A stretch of 64,000 nucleotides of DNA from Occallatibacter gabretensis (GTDB lineage: Bacteria > Acidobacteriota > Terriglobia > Terriglobales > Acidobacteriaceae), in the NCBI RefSeq assembly GCF_001449115.1, contig NZ_LAIJ01000010.1, positions 124,001-188,000 of the forward strand. The letters are read 5' to 3'. Below are positions 18,440-28,239 of this stretch, in pieces. Position 1 is the first letter of the stretch. Each line of letters begins with the position of its first letter. The notes under the pieces were generated by a model, which made no database searches, was not told where the DNA came from, and saw only the letters and a list, made by a program, of their open reading frames with translations. Made by a program: the position numbers and the translations under genes.

Positions 18440-18550
18440 CGCCGGCGATCGCAGAGGTTCGGTCCGGCTATTAGCTCGGCTTCGGAGTCGAGTGATGGAT
18501 GCTACGCAAAATGAGCAGAGGTTCCGATCGGCTCTTGAAGGGAGGAACAG

Positions 18551-19018
18551 TTGGCGCGGGTCAGAACAGAGACGCTTATCACGCAGACGATTATCGACCG
18601 GTTCCTCCTTTCTCAGGATGACTGGCCGAAGACGCGCAAAGAATCTATGGACAAATACAGGGATGCTTTGCGTCGCGATCTGGAATGGATGCTGAATACT
18701 CGCAAGCCTGTTATGCCTATTCTGGAGCAGTTCCCAGAGGTCGCCAAATCTGTATTCAACTATGGCTTTCCCGATTTGCAGAACTTCGATCATTCGCAGG
18801 GGAATGACAAGGACGCGGTTTCGAGCGCGCTCGAAAAATGCATTCGGACCTTTGAGCCGCGCATTTATCAGCCGCACGTCTTTCTCACGCGATCAGACAC
18901 GCTGGCCCGCAGCCTGAGATTTCATATTGAAGGGCAGATTCACTACGAGGATACGAAAGAAGACATCAAGTTCGACACGGTTCTGGAGTTGATCAGCGGG
19001 GAGTACGAGGTTTCCTGA
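18551..19018 (+). CDS. tssE: T6SS baseplate protein TssE (gp25-like)
   Basis: 155 residues. Contains the gp25/lysozyme-like core: YRDALRRDLEWMLNTRKP and SVFNYGFPDLQNF, then EKCIRTFEPRI. Initiation is at TTG 18551; no ATG fits, and a strong GGGAGGAACAG ribosome site lies directly before it. TssE starts sheath assembly on the baseplate. The 111-bp gap after tssA is the longest in the first half of this operon; no separate gene was recognised in it. Confidence 0.93.
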   Translation: MARVRTETLITQTIIDRFLLSQDDWPKTRKESMDKYRDALRRDLEWMLNTRKPVMPILEQFPEVAKSVFNYGFPDLQNFDHSQGNDKDAVSSALEKCIRTFEPRIYQPHVFLTRSDTLARSLRFHIEGQIHYEDTKEDIKFDTVLELISGEYEVS

Positions 19019-19022
19019 GGGA

Positions 19023-20870
19023 ATGCGCGAAGAGCTGCTTGAGTATTACGAACGGGAGCTGACCTATCTGCGCCAGATGGGCGGCGAGTTTGCGCGCAAG
19101 TATCCGAACATAGCCGGGCGCCTGCTGCTCGATCCGGAACGCTGCGAAGACCCGCATGTGAGCCGGCTGCTGGAGGGCTTTGCGCTGCTGGCTGCGCGCG
19201 TCCACAAGCGCATTGACGATGATTTCCCCGAAGTCTTTGAAGCACTGACGCGGGTTATTCATCCCGGCTATCTTCGGCCCATGCCTTCCATGACGATTGT
19301 GGAGTGCCAGCGCGACCCTGCGCAGGGGAAAAAGACCGAACTGATGCGCGTGCCGAGAGGCGCGCAGCTTGTTTCCAAAGGCACGGTCGATGGATTGCCA
19401 TGCCGCTTCCGGACGGCATATGACGTCGATCTCTGGCCGTTCCATGTTGCCGCAGCCGAGTGGAATCAGCCTGAGCGGATGAAGAAGCCGCCGCGTTCCA
19501 CACACGGCGCGCAGACCGGAGCCGCGGTAAGGGTAAAACTTCAGTGCCAGCGTGATGCCACCTTTGCAGGCCAGCCGCTAAGCCGGCTGCGCTTCCACCT
19601 GGCAGGTGACGCGAACGTTGTCTACACCGTCTATGAGCTGCTCTTCGAAAAGTGCATCGAGATTCAGCTCCGCAATCCGAAGGATGAGAGCCGGGTTGTC
19701 ATTCTGAACAAAGACAACATCCAGCCGGTTGGCTTTGCGCGGGATGAGAGCCTGTTGCCCTTCGTGCGCCGGTCCATCGATGGCCACCGCTTGCTGCAGG
19801 AGTATTTCGCGTTTCCTGATAAGTTTCTGTTCTTCGACGTGACCGGACTGGAGCCTCTCGCGGATGGCGGCTTTACGGACGAGGCCGAGCTGGTGTTTAT
19901 CATTGGCTGCTTCGAGCGCTTCGAGCGTGAGCAGGTGCTGGAGCTTGGAGTCAATGAGCGTACCTTCCGGCTGGGATGCACACCGGCGGTCAACCTGTTT
20001 TCGCAGGGCGCGGAGCCGATTTTGTTAAATCAAACACGGCATGAATACACCGTCATTCCCGACAGCCGGCACTCCGAGATCATGGAGGTCTTCAGCATTG
20101 AGGACGTGGTGGCTACGAATCCGCGGTTGCGGCAATCCATAGAGCTGGAACCGTTCCATGCCTATCGGCACCAGACGCGCAACCAGCCGGATATGGCCTT
20201 CTGGGTTGCCTCGCGCAGCATGAATGAGCTCGGGCAGCGTCAGCCGTCCGTCATGTCGATTTCCATTGTGGACCTGAAAGGCAGCTTCGTCGATCCGGAA
20301 GCCGATGTGCTGATGGTGAAGACGCTGTGCACCAACTTCGATCAGCCGTCGCGCATCCGGTTTGGCAATGAGCAGGGAGATTTCGAGATCCCGGGCTATC
20401 CTGCCGCGAAAAATGTTGTGGCCTTCCGCCGGCCCACGCAAAGCTGCGATCCGCCTGCGGGCAAGGGGCATGTCTGGCGGCTCGTCTCGTTGCTGTCGCT
20501 GAACTATCTTTCACTCTGCGAGGAAGGATGCGGCGCACTGCAGGAGATCCTGCGGTTGCATAATATGACAGAACAGGTGGCCACCGACAACCAGGTCGGC
20601 TCGATTCTGAACCTCAAAACGGAGCCGGGATTCGCGCTGGTCAACTCGGCGTATGGGCTGGTTCCGGCGCGCGGGACGCAGGTGGAGATCGATTTTGACG
20701 AACAGCAGTTCGCTGGTGCGGGCTTGTATCTGTTTGCCGCGGTGCTGGAGAGATTTCTGGCCGGGTACGCCTCGATGAACAGCTTTGCGCAACTAACGGC
20801 GCGCAGCACTTTGCGAAAGGAGGTGCTGGCAAAATGGCCACCGAGAGCGGGAACACAGACCCTTCTATAG
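19023..20870 (+). CDS. tssF: T6SS baseplate protein TssF (VasA/ImpG)
   Basis: 615 residues, typical. The N-terminus ELLEYYERELTYLRQMGGEF with YPNIAGRLLL and DPHVSRLLEGFALL is diagnostic. TssF pairs with TssG to form the baseplate wedge. It begins 4 bp after tssE and its 3' end overlaps tssG by 37 bp. Confidence 0.97.
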   Translation: MREELLEYYERELTYLRQMGGEFARKYPNIAGRLLLDPERCEDPHVSRLLEGFALLAARVHKRIDDDFPEVFEALTRVIHPGYLRPMPSMTIVECQRDPAQGKKTELMRVPRGAQLVSKGTVDGLPCRFRTAYDVDLWPFHVAAAEWNQPERMKKPPRSTHGAQTGAAVRVKLQCQRDATFAGQPLSRLRFHLAGDANVVYTVYELLFEKCIEIQLRNPKDESRVVILNKDNIQPVGFARDESLLPFVRRSIDGHRLLQEYFAFPDKFLFFDVTGLEPLADGGFTDEAELVFIIGCFERFEREQVLELGVNERTFRLGCTPAVNLFSQGAEPILLNQTRHEYTVIPDSRHSEIMEVFSIEDVVATNPRLRQSIELEPFHAYRHQTRNQPDMAFWVASRSMNELGQRQPSVMSISIVDLKGSFVDPEADVLMVKTLCTNFDQPSRIRFGNEQGDFEIPGYPAAKNVVAFRRPTQSCDPPAGKGHVWRLVSLLSLNYLSLCEEGCGALQEILRLHNMTEQVATDNQVGSILNLKTEPGFALVNSAYGLVPARGTQVEIDFDEQQFAGAGLYLFAAVLERFLAGYASMNSFAQLTARSTLRKEVLAKWPPRAGTQTLL

Positions 20871-21943
20871 AAACGCAGGCAGAGTCCACCATGGATCCTG
20901 TAGAGACGATCGTCGATCTGATTGAGACGATTGATGACCCGAAGCTGCGCGAGATTCGGCGTCTTCTGGACGTGGAGCCTTTCCGCGTGCAGTTCTTTCA
21001 GGCCGTGCGGATGCTGCAGCGCATTGAGGCCCCACGCAAGCCGGTGGGATATTTTGTGACTCCGCAGGGAGAAACAATCCGCTTTGTTTCGCGCACTTCG
21101 CTTGAGTTCCCGGCGAGCGAAATTCACAAGACGCGCCGCCTGGAGACAGGTCAACTGGAGATGATGGTCGAATTCATGGGTTTGAATGCGGCGATCTCCG
21201 TCATGCCCACTCCGTATACGGAGCTGCTGATTGCGCGCGCCAAGGAGAAGGATTATACGTTGGAAGAGTTTTTCAACATCTTCAACCATCGCATGGTCTC
21301 ATTCTTCTATCGCGGCTGGGAGAAATACCGGTTCTTTGTCGAATATGAGCGTACGGGCCATGACCGGCTCTCCGAAAAGCTATTTGACATTCTGGGCCTG
21401 GGCACGGATACGCTGCGCGGACGCGGAGGGATTCCCGATGCGGCGTATCTCAATTATGTTGGGTTGCTGGGCCGGCATGTGCGTTCGGCTTCTGTACTTG
21501 AGCAATTACTGGAAGACTACTTCGAGGTTCCGGCCAAGGTGCGCCAGTTCGCGGGCGCATGGAGAAAGCTGCGCCGCGAAGATCAGACGTGGATGAATGG
21601 CCTTGGCGGCTCGAACGAGCGGCTGGGAATTGGAACGATTGCGGGCGATGAAGTGTACGACCATCATGGCCGCATTGGCATTGCGCTGGGACCCATGCGC
21701 TTTGATCAATACCAGAGTCTTCTACCAGGGCAGAGTGCGTATCATGAGTTGGCTGCGTGGGTGCGGTTTTATTCCAGCGGAAGTTATGAAGCGGAAGTGC
21801 AGTTGATTCTGGCTCGCGAGGACGTGCCGTTCTGCGAGCTGGGCGCTGCGGGGCAGGCAGCCCCGCAACTGGGATTTGTGAGTTGGCTGCGTACCCGGTC
21901 CATTGAACGCGATCCGGGCGACGCGAAGTATCTTGTGCAGTAA
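20834..21943 (+). CDS. tssG: T6SS baseplate protein TssG (VasB/ImpH)
   Basis: 369 residues. Core motifs FFQAVRMLQRIEAP, RFVSRTSLEFPASEI, EFMGLNAAISVMPTPYTELLI and FNHRMVSFFYRGWEKYR are those of ImpH. The start at 20834 lies inside tssF but has a near-perfect AAAGGAGGT site, so the overlap is probably real; an in-frame ATG at 20891 is less well placed. Wedge partner of TssF and binding site for TssK. Confidence 0.96.
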   Translation: MATESGNTDPSIETQAESTMDPVETIVDLIETIDDPKLREIRRLLDVEPFRVQFFQAVRMLQRIEAPRKPVGYFVTPQGETIRFVSRTSLEFPASEIHKTRRLETGQLEMMVEFMGLNAAISVMPTPYTELLIARAKEKDYTLEEFFNIFNHRMVSFFYRGWEKYRFFVEYERTGHDRLSEKLFDILGLGTDTLRGRGGIPDAAYLNYVGLLGRHVRSASVLEQLLEDYFEVPAKVRQFAGAWRKLRREDQTWMNGLGGSNERLGIGTIAGDEVYDHHGRIGIALGPMRFDQYQSLLPGQSAYHELAAWVRFYSSGSYEAEVQLILAREDVPFCELGAAGQAAPQLGFVSWLRTRSIERDPGDAKYLVQ

Positions 21944-21971
21944 AGAAAGATTGCAACGGGGAGATACGGGC

Positions 21972-24629
21972 ATGAGCACCAATCTGAAGACACTGATCAG
22001 CAAGTTGAACGATGCGACTCGCAAGGCTTTTGAGGCTTCCGCGGGGTTGTGCGTGGGGCGCACGCATTACGACATTGAAATCGAGCACTACCTTACCAAG
22101 GTGCTGGATGCGACCGATAACGACGTAGCCTCGATACTGAAACACTTTGAGGTGAACCGCTCGCGCCTGACGGCTGAGCTGGAGCGCGCGCTCGATAACT
22201 TCAAGACGGGCAACGCGCGGTCGCCAGCCTTCAGCCCCTACCTTGTGAAGATGCTCACCGAAGCCTGGTCCGTGGCCAGTCTCGACTTCAATGCGGGCAA
22301 CATCCGCACCGGCTTTACACTGCTGGCGCTGCTGGATAATCCGGAGCTGTCTCGGCTGGTGAAGGAAACCAGCAAGGAGCTGGCGAAGGTTTCGCCGGAG
22401 GTGCTGCGGGCCAACTTCTACGACATTGTGCATGCCTCACGCGAGAGCCAGGTGGCGCTGGCCACAGGCGCGACGCAGGAAGCAGGCGAAGCACCAGCTG
22501 GCGCTGGTGCTTCCGGCGGTAAGACGCCGCATCTCGATCAGTACACGGTGAACCTGACGGCCAATGCGAAGGCAGGCAAGATCGATCCTGTGCTGGGCCG
22601 CGATTCAGAGATTCGTCAGATGATCGATATCCTGATGCGCCGCCGTCAGAACAACCCCATCCTCACCGGCGAGGCCGGCGTGGGCAAGACGGCGGTGGTG
22701 GAAGGACTGGCGAACCGCGTGGCGCTGGGAGATGTTCCGCCAGCGCTGCAGGGCGTGCATATTCACACGCTCGACCTGGCGCTGCTGCAGGCTGGAGCCG
22801 GAGTGAAGGGCGAGTTTGAGAATCGCCTCAAGGGGCTTATCAACGAGGTTAAGTCTTCGACCACGAAGATCATTCTCTTCATCGACGAGGCGCATACGAT
22901 GATTGGCGCGGGTGGTCAGGCCGGGCAAAATGACGCTGCCAACTTGCTGAAGCCGGCGTTGGCTCGCGGCGAGCTGCGTACGATTGCGGCGACGACGTGG
23001 TCCGAGTACAAAAAATACTTCGAGAAGGATCCCGCACTTGCGCGGCGCTTCCAGGTGGTGAAGGTGGAAGAGCCATCAGAGGCTGTTGCGACGATCATGC
23101 TGCGCGGCATTGTGCAGGCGCTGGAGAAGCATCACGGCCTGCGGATTCTGGATGAGGCTGTTAGTTCCACGGTGAAGTTGTCGCATCGTTATATTGCCGG
23201 ACGGCAGCTTCCGGACAAGGCAGTGAGTGTGCTCGACACAGCGTGCGCGCGGCTTTCGTTGGGCCAGAACACGACTCCGCCGCGTATCGAAGACCTGCAG
23301 CGGAAGATTGATGCGCTCGAAGTTCAGAAGCGTGTGCTAGAGCGCGAGACCAAGGTGGGCGCGAACCACGCCGAGAAGCTGGTTGAGATTGCCGCTGAGG
23401 TTGAGACCGCTACAGCGGAGAAAGCCGCGCTGAATGTGCAGTGGGAGAAGGAAAAGGAACTGATTGGCGGCATCCGCGGGCTGAAAGAGAAGCTGGAAAC
23501 GGCCGACCATACCGCTCCGGCTGACCCTGCAACGCAGGCGGAACTGAGCAAGCTGGAAACTGAGCTTTCTGAGCTTCAGGGTGAGAAGGGCATGATGCGT
23601 GTCTCCGTGGATTCGCAGATTGTCGGCGAAGTCATCTCGGCCTGGACGGGCATTCCGCTGGGCAAGATGGTGAAGAACGAGATCGATACGGTGCTGACGC
23701 TGGACGAGCATCTGAAGAAACGCGTTATCGGCCAGGATCATGCGCTTGCGGCCATCGCCCGGCGTATTCTCACCTCGCGCGCCAACATGGACGATCCGGT
23801 GAAGCCGGTCGGCGTCTTCCTGCTGGTTGGACCCAGCGGCGTGGGCAAGACAGAAACCGCGATTGCGCTTGCGGATATTCTCTACGGCGGCGAGCGGAAC
23901 ATGATCACCATTAATATGTCGGAGTTCCAGGAGGCGCATACCGTTTCCACGCTGAAGGGTTCGCCTCCGGGGTATGTGGGCTACGGCGAAGGCGGCGTGC
24001 TGACCGAAGCTGTGCGGCGGCGGCCTTATTCCGTGGTGCTGCTCGATGAGGTCGAGAAGGCGCATCCCGATGTGCTGGAGCTTTTCTTCCAGGTCTTTGA
24101 CAAAGGACGCATGGAAGATGGCGAAGGCCGCGAGATCGACTTCCGCAACACGATTATTATGCTCACCAGCAACGCGGCGACAGATTTGCTCGCGAAGCTT
24201 ACGGCTGACCCGGAGACGTCGCCGGATCCTGTGGCGCTGGCCAAAGCTATGAAGCCGGAGCTGGATAAGGTCTTCAAGCCCGCGTTCCTGGGCCGGCTCA
24301 TGATTATTCCGTACTATCCGGTGCGCGACGAGGCGCTGAAGCAGATCATTCGGCTCAAGCTGGGCAAGATTCAGAAGCGGCTGAAGGAAACGCACAGGAT
24401 CACGCTCGACTACGACGATGCGCTGCTGAACGAAGTGGCCGCGCGTTGCACGGAAGTAGAGAGCGGCGCACGAAATGTGGATAACATACTGTCCAACACC
24501 ATGCTTCCGGATCTCTCTCGCCAGATTCTCGGGCGGCTTGCGGAAGGCACATCGGCCAACCGCGTACAGGTTTCGGTTGCCGGGGGCGAATTAACGTATG
24601 CATGGGATTCCGAGCTCGTCGAAGTGTGA
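21972..24629 (+). CDS. clpV: T6SS sheath-recycling AAA+ ATPase ClpV (TssH)
   Basis: 885 residues from ATG 21972, behind a GGGGAGA site. A longer frame from 21903 overlaps tssG and adds residues without ClpV similarity. N-terminal Clp repeat domain, first Walker A GEAGVGKT from residue 233, a coiled middle domain (about 400-540), second Walker A GPSGVGKT from residue 620, and Walker B LFIDEAHTM / VVLLDEVEKAHPD. ClpV disassembles contracted TssBC sheaths using ATP. Confidence 0.97.
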   Translation: MSTNLKTLISKLNDATRKAFEASAGLCVGRTHYDIEIEHYLTKVLDATDNDVASILKHFEVNRSRLTAELERALDNFKTGNARSPAFSPYLVKMLTEAWSVASLDFNAGNIRTGFTLLALLDNPELSRLVKETSKELAKVSPEVLRANFYDIVHASRESQVALATGATQEAGEAPAGAGASGGKTPHLDQYTVNLTANAKAGKIDPVLGRDSEIRQMIDILMRRRQNNPILTGEAGVGKTAVVEGLANRVALGDVPPALQGVHIHTLDLALLQAGAGVKGEFENRLKGLINEVKSSTTKIILFIDEAHTMIGAGGQAGQNDAANLLKPALARGELRTIAATTWSEYKKYFEKDPALARRFQVVKVEEPSEAVATIMLRGIVQALEKHHGLRILDEAVSSTVKLSHRYIAGRQLPDKAVSVLDTACARLSLGQNTTPPRIEDLQRKIDALEVQKRVLERETKVGANHAEKLVEIAAEVETATAEKAALNVQWEKEKELIGGIRGLKEKLETADHTAPADPATQAELSKLETELSELQGEKGMMRVSVDSQIVGEVISAWTGIPLGKMVKNEIDTVLTLDEHLKKRVIGQDHALAAIARRILTSRANMDDPVKPVGVFLLVGPSGVGKTETAIALADILYGGERNMITINMSEFQEAHTVSTLKGSPPGYVGYGEGGVLTEAVRRRPYSVVLLDEVEKAHPDVLELFFQVFDKGRMEDGEGREIDFRNTIIMLTSNAATDLLAKLTADPETSPDPVALAKAMKPELDKVFKPAFLGRLMIIPYYPVRDEALKQIIRLKLGKIQKRLKETHRITLDYDDALLNEVAARCTEVESGARNVDNILSNTMLPDLSRQILGRLAEGTSANRVQVSVAGGELTYAWDSELVEV

Positions 24630-24692
24630 TGTTGGGGCCTGAGACCGGGTATGAGACGAGCGCGGATTCTCCACGCGTAAGGGCGGAACGGA

Positions 24693-26876
24693 ATGGCGAC
24701 ACAAGACGATCGGTTGATGCAGTTTACGAGCCCGCTGGGCAAAGACGTACTGGTCATTGAAGGACTCACGGGCTCGGAAGGCATTTCGAATCTCTTCGAG
24801 TTTCGCGTGGATCTGCTGGCGGATGCAGATACGTCGATTGATCCCAAGGACATTGTCGGGACCAATGTCACTGTTGCCATTGCGCTGACGGATGATACGG
24901 GCACGCGGTGGATCAACGGGATTGTCACTTCCTTCGAGCAGGGCGCGGGAGACGGGGAATTCAACGAGTACTACGCGACCATCATGCCGTCCATGTGGGA
25001 GCTTACGCTGTCTTCCACCTGCCGCGTCTTCCAGAACATGACCGTTCTCGATATCGTGAAAAACGTCTTCACCGACTACGGTTTGTCGGTTTCAGATAAG
25101 ACAAAGGGCACATACCTCAAGCTGGAGTACTGCACGCAGTATTCGGAATCCGATTTCCATTTCGTCTCCCGGCTGCTGCAGCAGCACGGCATCAACTACT
25201 GGTTCGAACATTCCGATAGCGACAACAAAATCATTCTTGGCGACGATACAAGCGCTTATCAGGACTGCCCCGTCGTTTCCACGGTAATGTTCGAGGCAAG
25301 CAAGTCAGGATCCGAAGGGTCCTATGGATCGCGTGTGACGGAGTTCATTATGGAAGCCTCCATGGTTTCCGGTTCGCACTCCACGTCCGATTACAACTAC
25401 TCGCAATACAAGCGTCTGGACGCAGGCCCTACCAAGAGCGCGAGCACATACGGAAAGAATTCCTACGAGGTGTATCTCTATCCCGCAGGCCAGGAGGGAT
25501 ACCTGAAGGAACTCCAAACCATGGCCAACCCGGAGGACTCGATCGCTCTTGAAAAGGCTTTTCTTCAGGCGCGATTCCAGGCCTCCGAGTCAGTCTTTCA
25601 GACGTATCGCGGCAATGGGACTCTCCGAACGATGCTGCCCGGGTACACGTTCACGCTGTCAGATCACCCAAGCCTGGACGGAGCGTATCTGATAGTTGGG
25701 GCAACTCACTCGGTTGATCAGCTTCCGTCGTATCGCGCCAAGGCAAGCTCCGGAAGTGAATACAGCAACCGCTTTATGGCCGTGCAGTCCGGCGTCACTT
25801 ACAAACCCTCGCAGACTTTTGAGAAGCCGAAGATCTATGGTCCTCAAACGGCAAAGGTGGTTGTCTCGTCGGGAGAAGAGATTCACCTCGACAAGATGGG
25901 CCGCGTCAACGTTCAGTTTTTCTGGGACAAGGTGCGCAAGGACAACACTCCGGACAACACCTGGGTGCGCGTGGCGCAGCAGTGGGCCGGTAATGGCTGG
26001 GGTGCGTACTTCTGGCCGCGCGTTGGCGATGAAGTGATTGTCGAGTTCCTCAATGGCGATCCTGATAACCCGGTCGTCGTCGGCTCGTTGTACAACGGGA
26101 CGAACGCGCCGAAGTACGCACTACCGGACATGAGCACGCGCTCCGGCTGGGTAACGCGCAGCAGCAAGGGCGGCAGCGCGGCCAATGCCAATGAACTGCG
26201 CTTTGAGGATAAAACCGGCTCCGAGCAGATTTTTCTCAACGCGGAGAAAGATCTGGATCATCGCATTGAGAACGATCAGCGAGTATTTATCGGCGGCAAG
26301 GACTCGCTGATTGTGACCGGCAATCAGCTCGAACAGATTGGCCAGGACCAGAACATCAATGTAAAGGGCAATCGCGTCGAAAATGTTGCCAGCAACGAGG
26401 ACATTACGATTGGCTCCAACCGAACCGAAAAGGTCGGTGGAAATGAATCGGTCAATATTAGCGGCAATCAGATGTTCAAGACCGGCGGAGATAACTCGCA
26501 GAGTATTGGCGGCAATCTCAACGAGAAGGTTGGCGGCAACAGTTCGCACAATATCGGCGGCAGCAACGGGGTGCAGGTCGGCGGGAGCTATTCGATGAGT
26601 GTCACCGGCGCAGTGTACACGTCGTCCGGCGCAACTCTTGTGATTCAGGCGGCTGACGGAATTACGCTCAGCGGTCCCGGCGGATTTATCACTATCTCGG
26701 AAGCCGGCATCATGATCTCCGGAACAATGGTTCTCATCAACAGTGGTGGAATGGCTATTCCAGGCATGGCCGGCCCGCTGACGCCTCCGACAGCTCCTAC
26801 TGATCCTAAGACACCTAAAGATCCAGACACCGCTGACGACGGAACTGTTGGTGGCGCGTTGAAGCAGGGGAGCTAG
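24693..26876 (+). CDS. vgrG: T6SS spike protein VgrG (TssI)
   Basis: 727 residues. The gp27-like part opens with LMQFTSPLGKDVLVIEGL; the gp5 OB-fold shows HLDKMGRVNVQFFWD and WVRVAQQWAGNGWGAYFWPRVGDEVIV. A beta-helix follows, built from GNxxExVGGN-type repeats (about 545-640). The end is a 35-residue Pro/Thr/Asp tail, with no obvious enzymatic domain. Trimers cap the Hcp tube; the blunt end is expected to bind the PAAR protein at 27806. Last gene of the rightward operon, converging with the cargo operon. Confidence 0.97.
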   Translation: MATQDDRLMQFTSPLGKDVLVIEGLTGSEGISNLFEFRVDLLADADTSIDPKDIVGTNVTVAIALTDDTGTRWINGIVTSFEQGAGDGEFNEYYATIMPSMWELTLSSTCRVFQNMTVLDIVKNVFTDYGLSVSDKTKGTYLKLEYCTQYSESDFHFVSRLLQQHGINYWFEHSDSDNKIILGDDTSAYQDCPVVSTVMFEASKSGSEGSYGSRVTEFIMEASMVSGSHSTSDYNYSQYKRLDAGPTKSASTYGKNSYEVYLYPAGQEGYLKELQTMANPEDSIALEKAFLQARFQASESVFQTYRGNGTLRTMLPGYTFTLSDHPSLDGAYLIVGATHSVDQLPSYRAKASSGSEYSNRFMAVQSGVTYKPSQTFEKPKIYGPQTAKVVVSSGEEIHLDKMGRVNVQFFWDKVRKDNTPDNTWVRVAQQWAGNGWGAYFWPRVGDEVIVEFLNGDPDNPVVVGSLYNGTNAPKYALPDMSTRSGWVTRSSKGGSAANANELRFEDKTGSEQIFLNAEKDLDHRIENDQRVFIGGKDSLIVTGNQLEQIGQDQNINVKGNRVENVASNEDITIGSNRTEKVGGNESVNISGNQMFKTGGDNSQSIGGNLNEKVGGNSSHNIGGSNGVQVGGSYSMSVTGAVYTSSGATLVIQAADGITLSGPGGFITISEAGIMISGTMVLINSGGMAIPGMAGPLTPPTAPTDPKTPKDPDTADDGTVGGALKQGS

Positions 26877-26935
26877 CGGCGTGCATCGAGAGTGTGCCCG
26901 CTTGCGCCATGAGTTTCAGAGCGCGGACTGGAAGC

Positions 26936-27781
26936 CTATTCCAGCGATACCTTCTGCTGGCCTTCCGGAGTGAAAGCCGTCAGCCCCGGCGCGGGCTCAG
27001 TTTCTGCAAAGTAGCAGCGAACGGGACCGAAGAAATCTTTCCTCTGCGCGGACTCACAGCTCGGGATAAAGACGCGCAGCACGCGTGGATCATAGAAGCG
27101 GAAGATCGACTTGCTGCCTGAGTTGTTGTCCACGATCAAAAAGCGCCGCAGATGCCTTCTGGTCTCCTCGAAGGATTGATCCGAGCCGAGGAAGACGCCC
27201 CAGAACATGCCCCAGGCCGCTTTGACTAGATATGGCAGGAAAGGCCGCTCGGGCTGCAGCTGTGCCACATACGGTCCGTACCTGGCGATGTCGGCGCTCT
27301 GCTCGCCTTCATAGAGCGACTGGTAGTATGCGCCGGACTGATTCAGCAGGTCCAGAATGGCCGGGCTGATAGCTCCGTCCAGAACCGCATAGTTGCAGGT
27401 GGATCCAATCACGCTGAGAATCTGCTGCTGCCACGGCAGCATCTCGCCCGGCGAAGGCGGCAGATGCTCCAGCATTGGCTTGCCGTTGACGGCCAGGGCA
27501 AAACGGAAGGCGGTTCGTCCGGCGAAGATCGTGTCGCTTGGCCGCAGTGGAACATTACGAGAGCGCACGCCATTGATAAAGGTGCCATTGCTGCTGCCGG
27601 GATCGAAGAGCATGATCAGCGGCCCGTTGCATTGGAGCTGAAAATGCGCGCGAGACATGAACTGGTCATTGACGACCAGATCGGCGGGCGACTGCCGGCC
27701 CACCGTGATGGTGCCCGACTGCGGCAGAGAGATGATCTGAGGATCACCTAGCGCCGGTCTGATTTCGAGCACGTACTCCAA
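26936..27781 (-). CDS. FHA domain fused to DUF4123 (T6SS adaptor/chaperone)
   Basis: 281 residues. The N-terminal FHA domain keeps the phospho-Thr pocket residues: VGRQ (27-30), SRAH (43-46) and SSNGTFING (63-71). From about residue 110, the sequence (YAVLDGAISP, SLYEGEQSADIARYGPYV, WGVFLGSD, RRHLRRFLIV, FRFYDPRVLRVF) matches DUF4123, a chaperone family that loads effectors onto VgrG. Known FHA proteins of T6SS are substrates or readers of PpkA phosphorylation. The fusion suggests that effector loading itself reads Thr phosphorylation (inference). Last gene of the five-gene cargo operon, 24 bp after PAAR. Confidence 0.9.
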   Translation of the reverse strand: MEYVLEIRPALGDPQIISLPQSGTITVGRQSPADLVVNDQFMSRAHFQLQCNGPLIMLFDPGSSNGTFINGVRSRNVPLRPSDTIFAGRTAFRFALAVNGKPMLEHLPPSPGEMLPWQQQILSVIGSTCNYAVLDGAISPAILDLLNQSGAYYQSLYEGEQSADIARYGPYVAQLQPERPFLPYLVKAAWGMFWGVFLGSDQSFEETRRHLRRFLIVDNNSGSKSIFRFYDPRVLRVFIPSCESAQRKDFFGPVRCYFAETEPAPGLTAFTPEGQQKVSLE

Positions 27782-27805
27782 ATCTCTCTCCTCCTTGTGT
27801 CATTA

Positions 27806-28189
27806 CTAACTGCAAATTTCGCAAAATGGACTTCCGCTCTTAGCCGCTGCTGTCATGGCCGCGCCGGCTGCTCCGCCGGCGCCAGCTCCTCCTCCGCCGG
27901 CCTCGCCAATCATCACCGTCGGTTCGCCCAACACAATGACCCCGCCGTGCGCAGTCGGATCGCCCATGCGCGCGGCCATCAAAAAATTAATGAAGACTGT
28001 TGGCGAACCCATGATGATTACATCCGGCGGTCCTACGCACGTGAGCATGTCGCTCATCCGCGCCGCCGGCAGAAAACCAATGAGCACGGTGGGTGCGCCC
28101 GGCGGCAGAATCGGACCGCCGACGTGCGGGACCAATACGGTAACCATGGGACAAACGTGCATGTCGGTGACTCGCGCTGCTGGTGGCAT
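27806..28189 (-). CDS. PAAR-domain spike-tip protein
   Basis: 127 residues. PAAR core with PPAARVTDMHVCP, GGPILPPGAPTVLIGFLPAARMSDMLTC, MGSPTVFINFLMAARMGDPTAHGG and GEPTVMIGE. PAAR proteins sharpen the VgrG spike and can carry toxins. Here the C-terminus is only a short Gly/Ala-rich tail ending CEICS, so this is a bare PAAR without a fused effector; cargo would come from neighbouring genes. Just upstream of FHA-DUF4123 in the same operon. Confidence 0.95.
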   Translation of the reverse strand: MPPAARVTDMHVCPMVTVLVPHVGGPILPPGAPTVLIGFLPAARMSDMLTCVGPPDVIIMGSPTVFINFLMAARMGDPTAHGGVIVLGEPTVMIGEAGGGGAGAGGAAGAAMTAAAKSGSPFCEICS

Positions 28190-28239
28190 CGTTTAGTACC
28201 TCCTGTAAGTGGGATTACGTCGATCCTTTGTGCTCGATA

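Noticed and set aside
18440..18550. Possible small gene between tssA and tssE
   Set aside because: No start with a ribosome site and no stretch of plausible protein; treated as a spacer.
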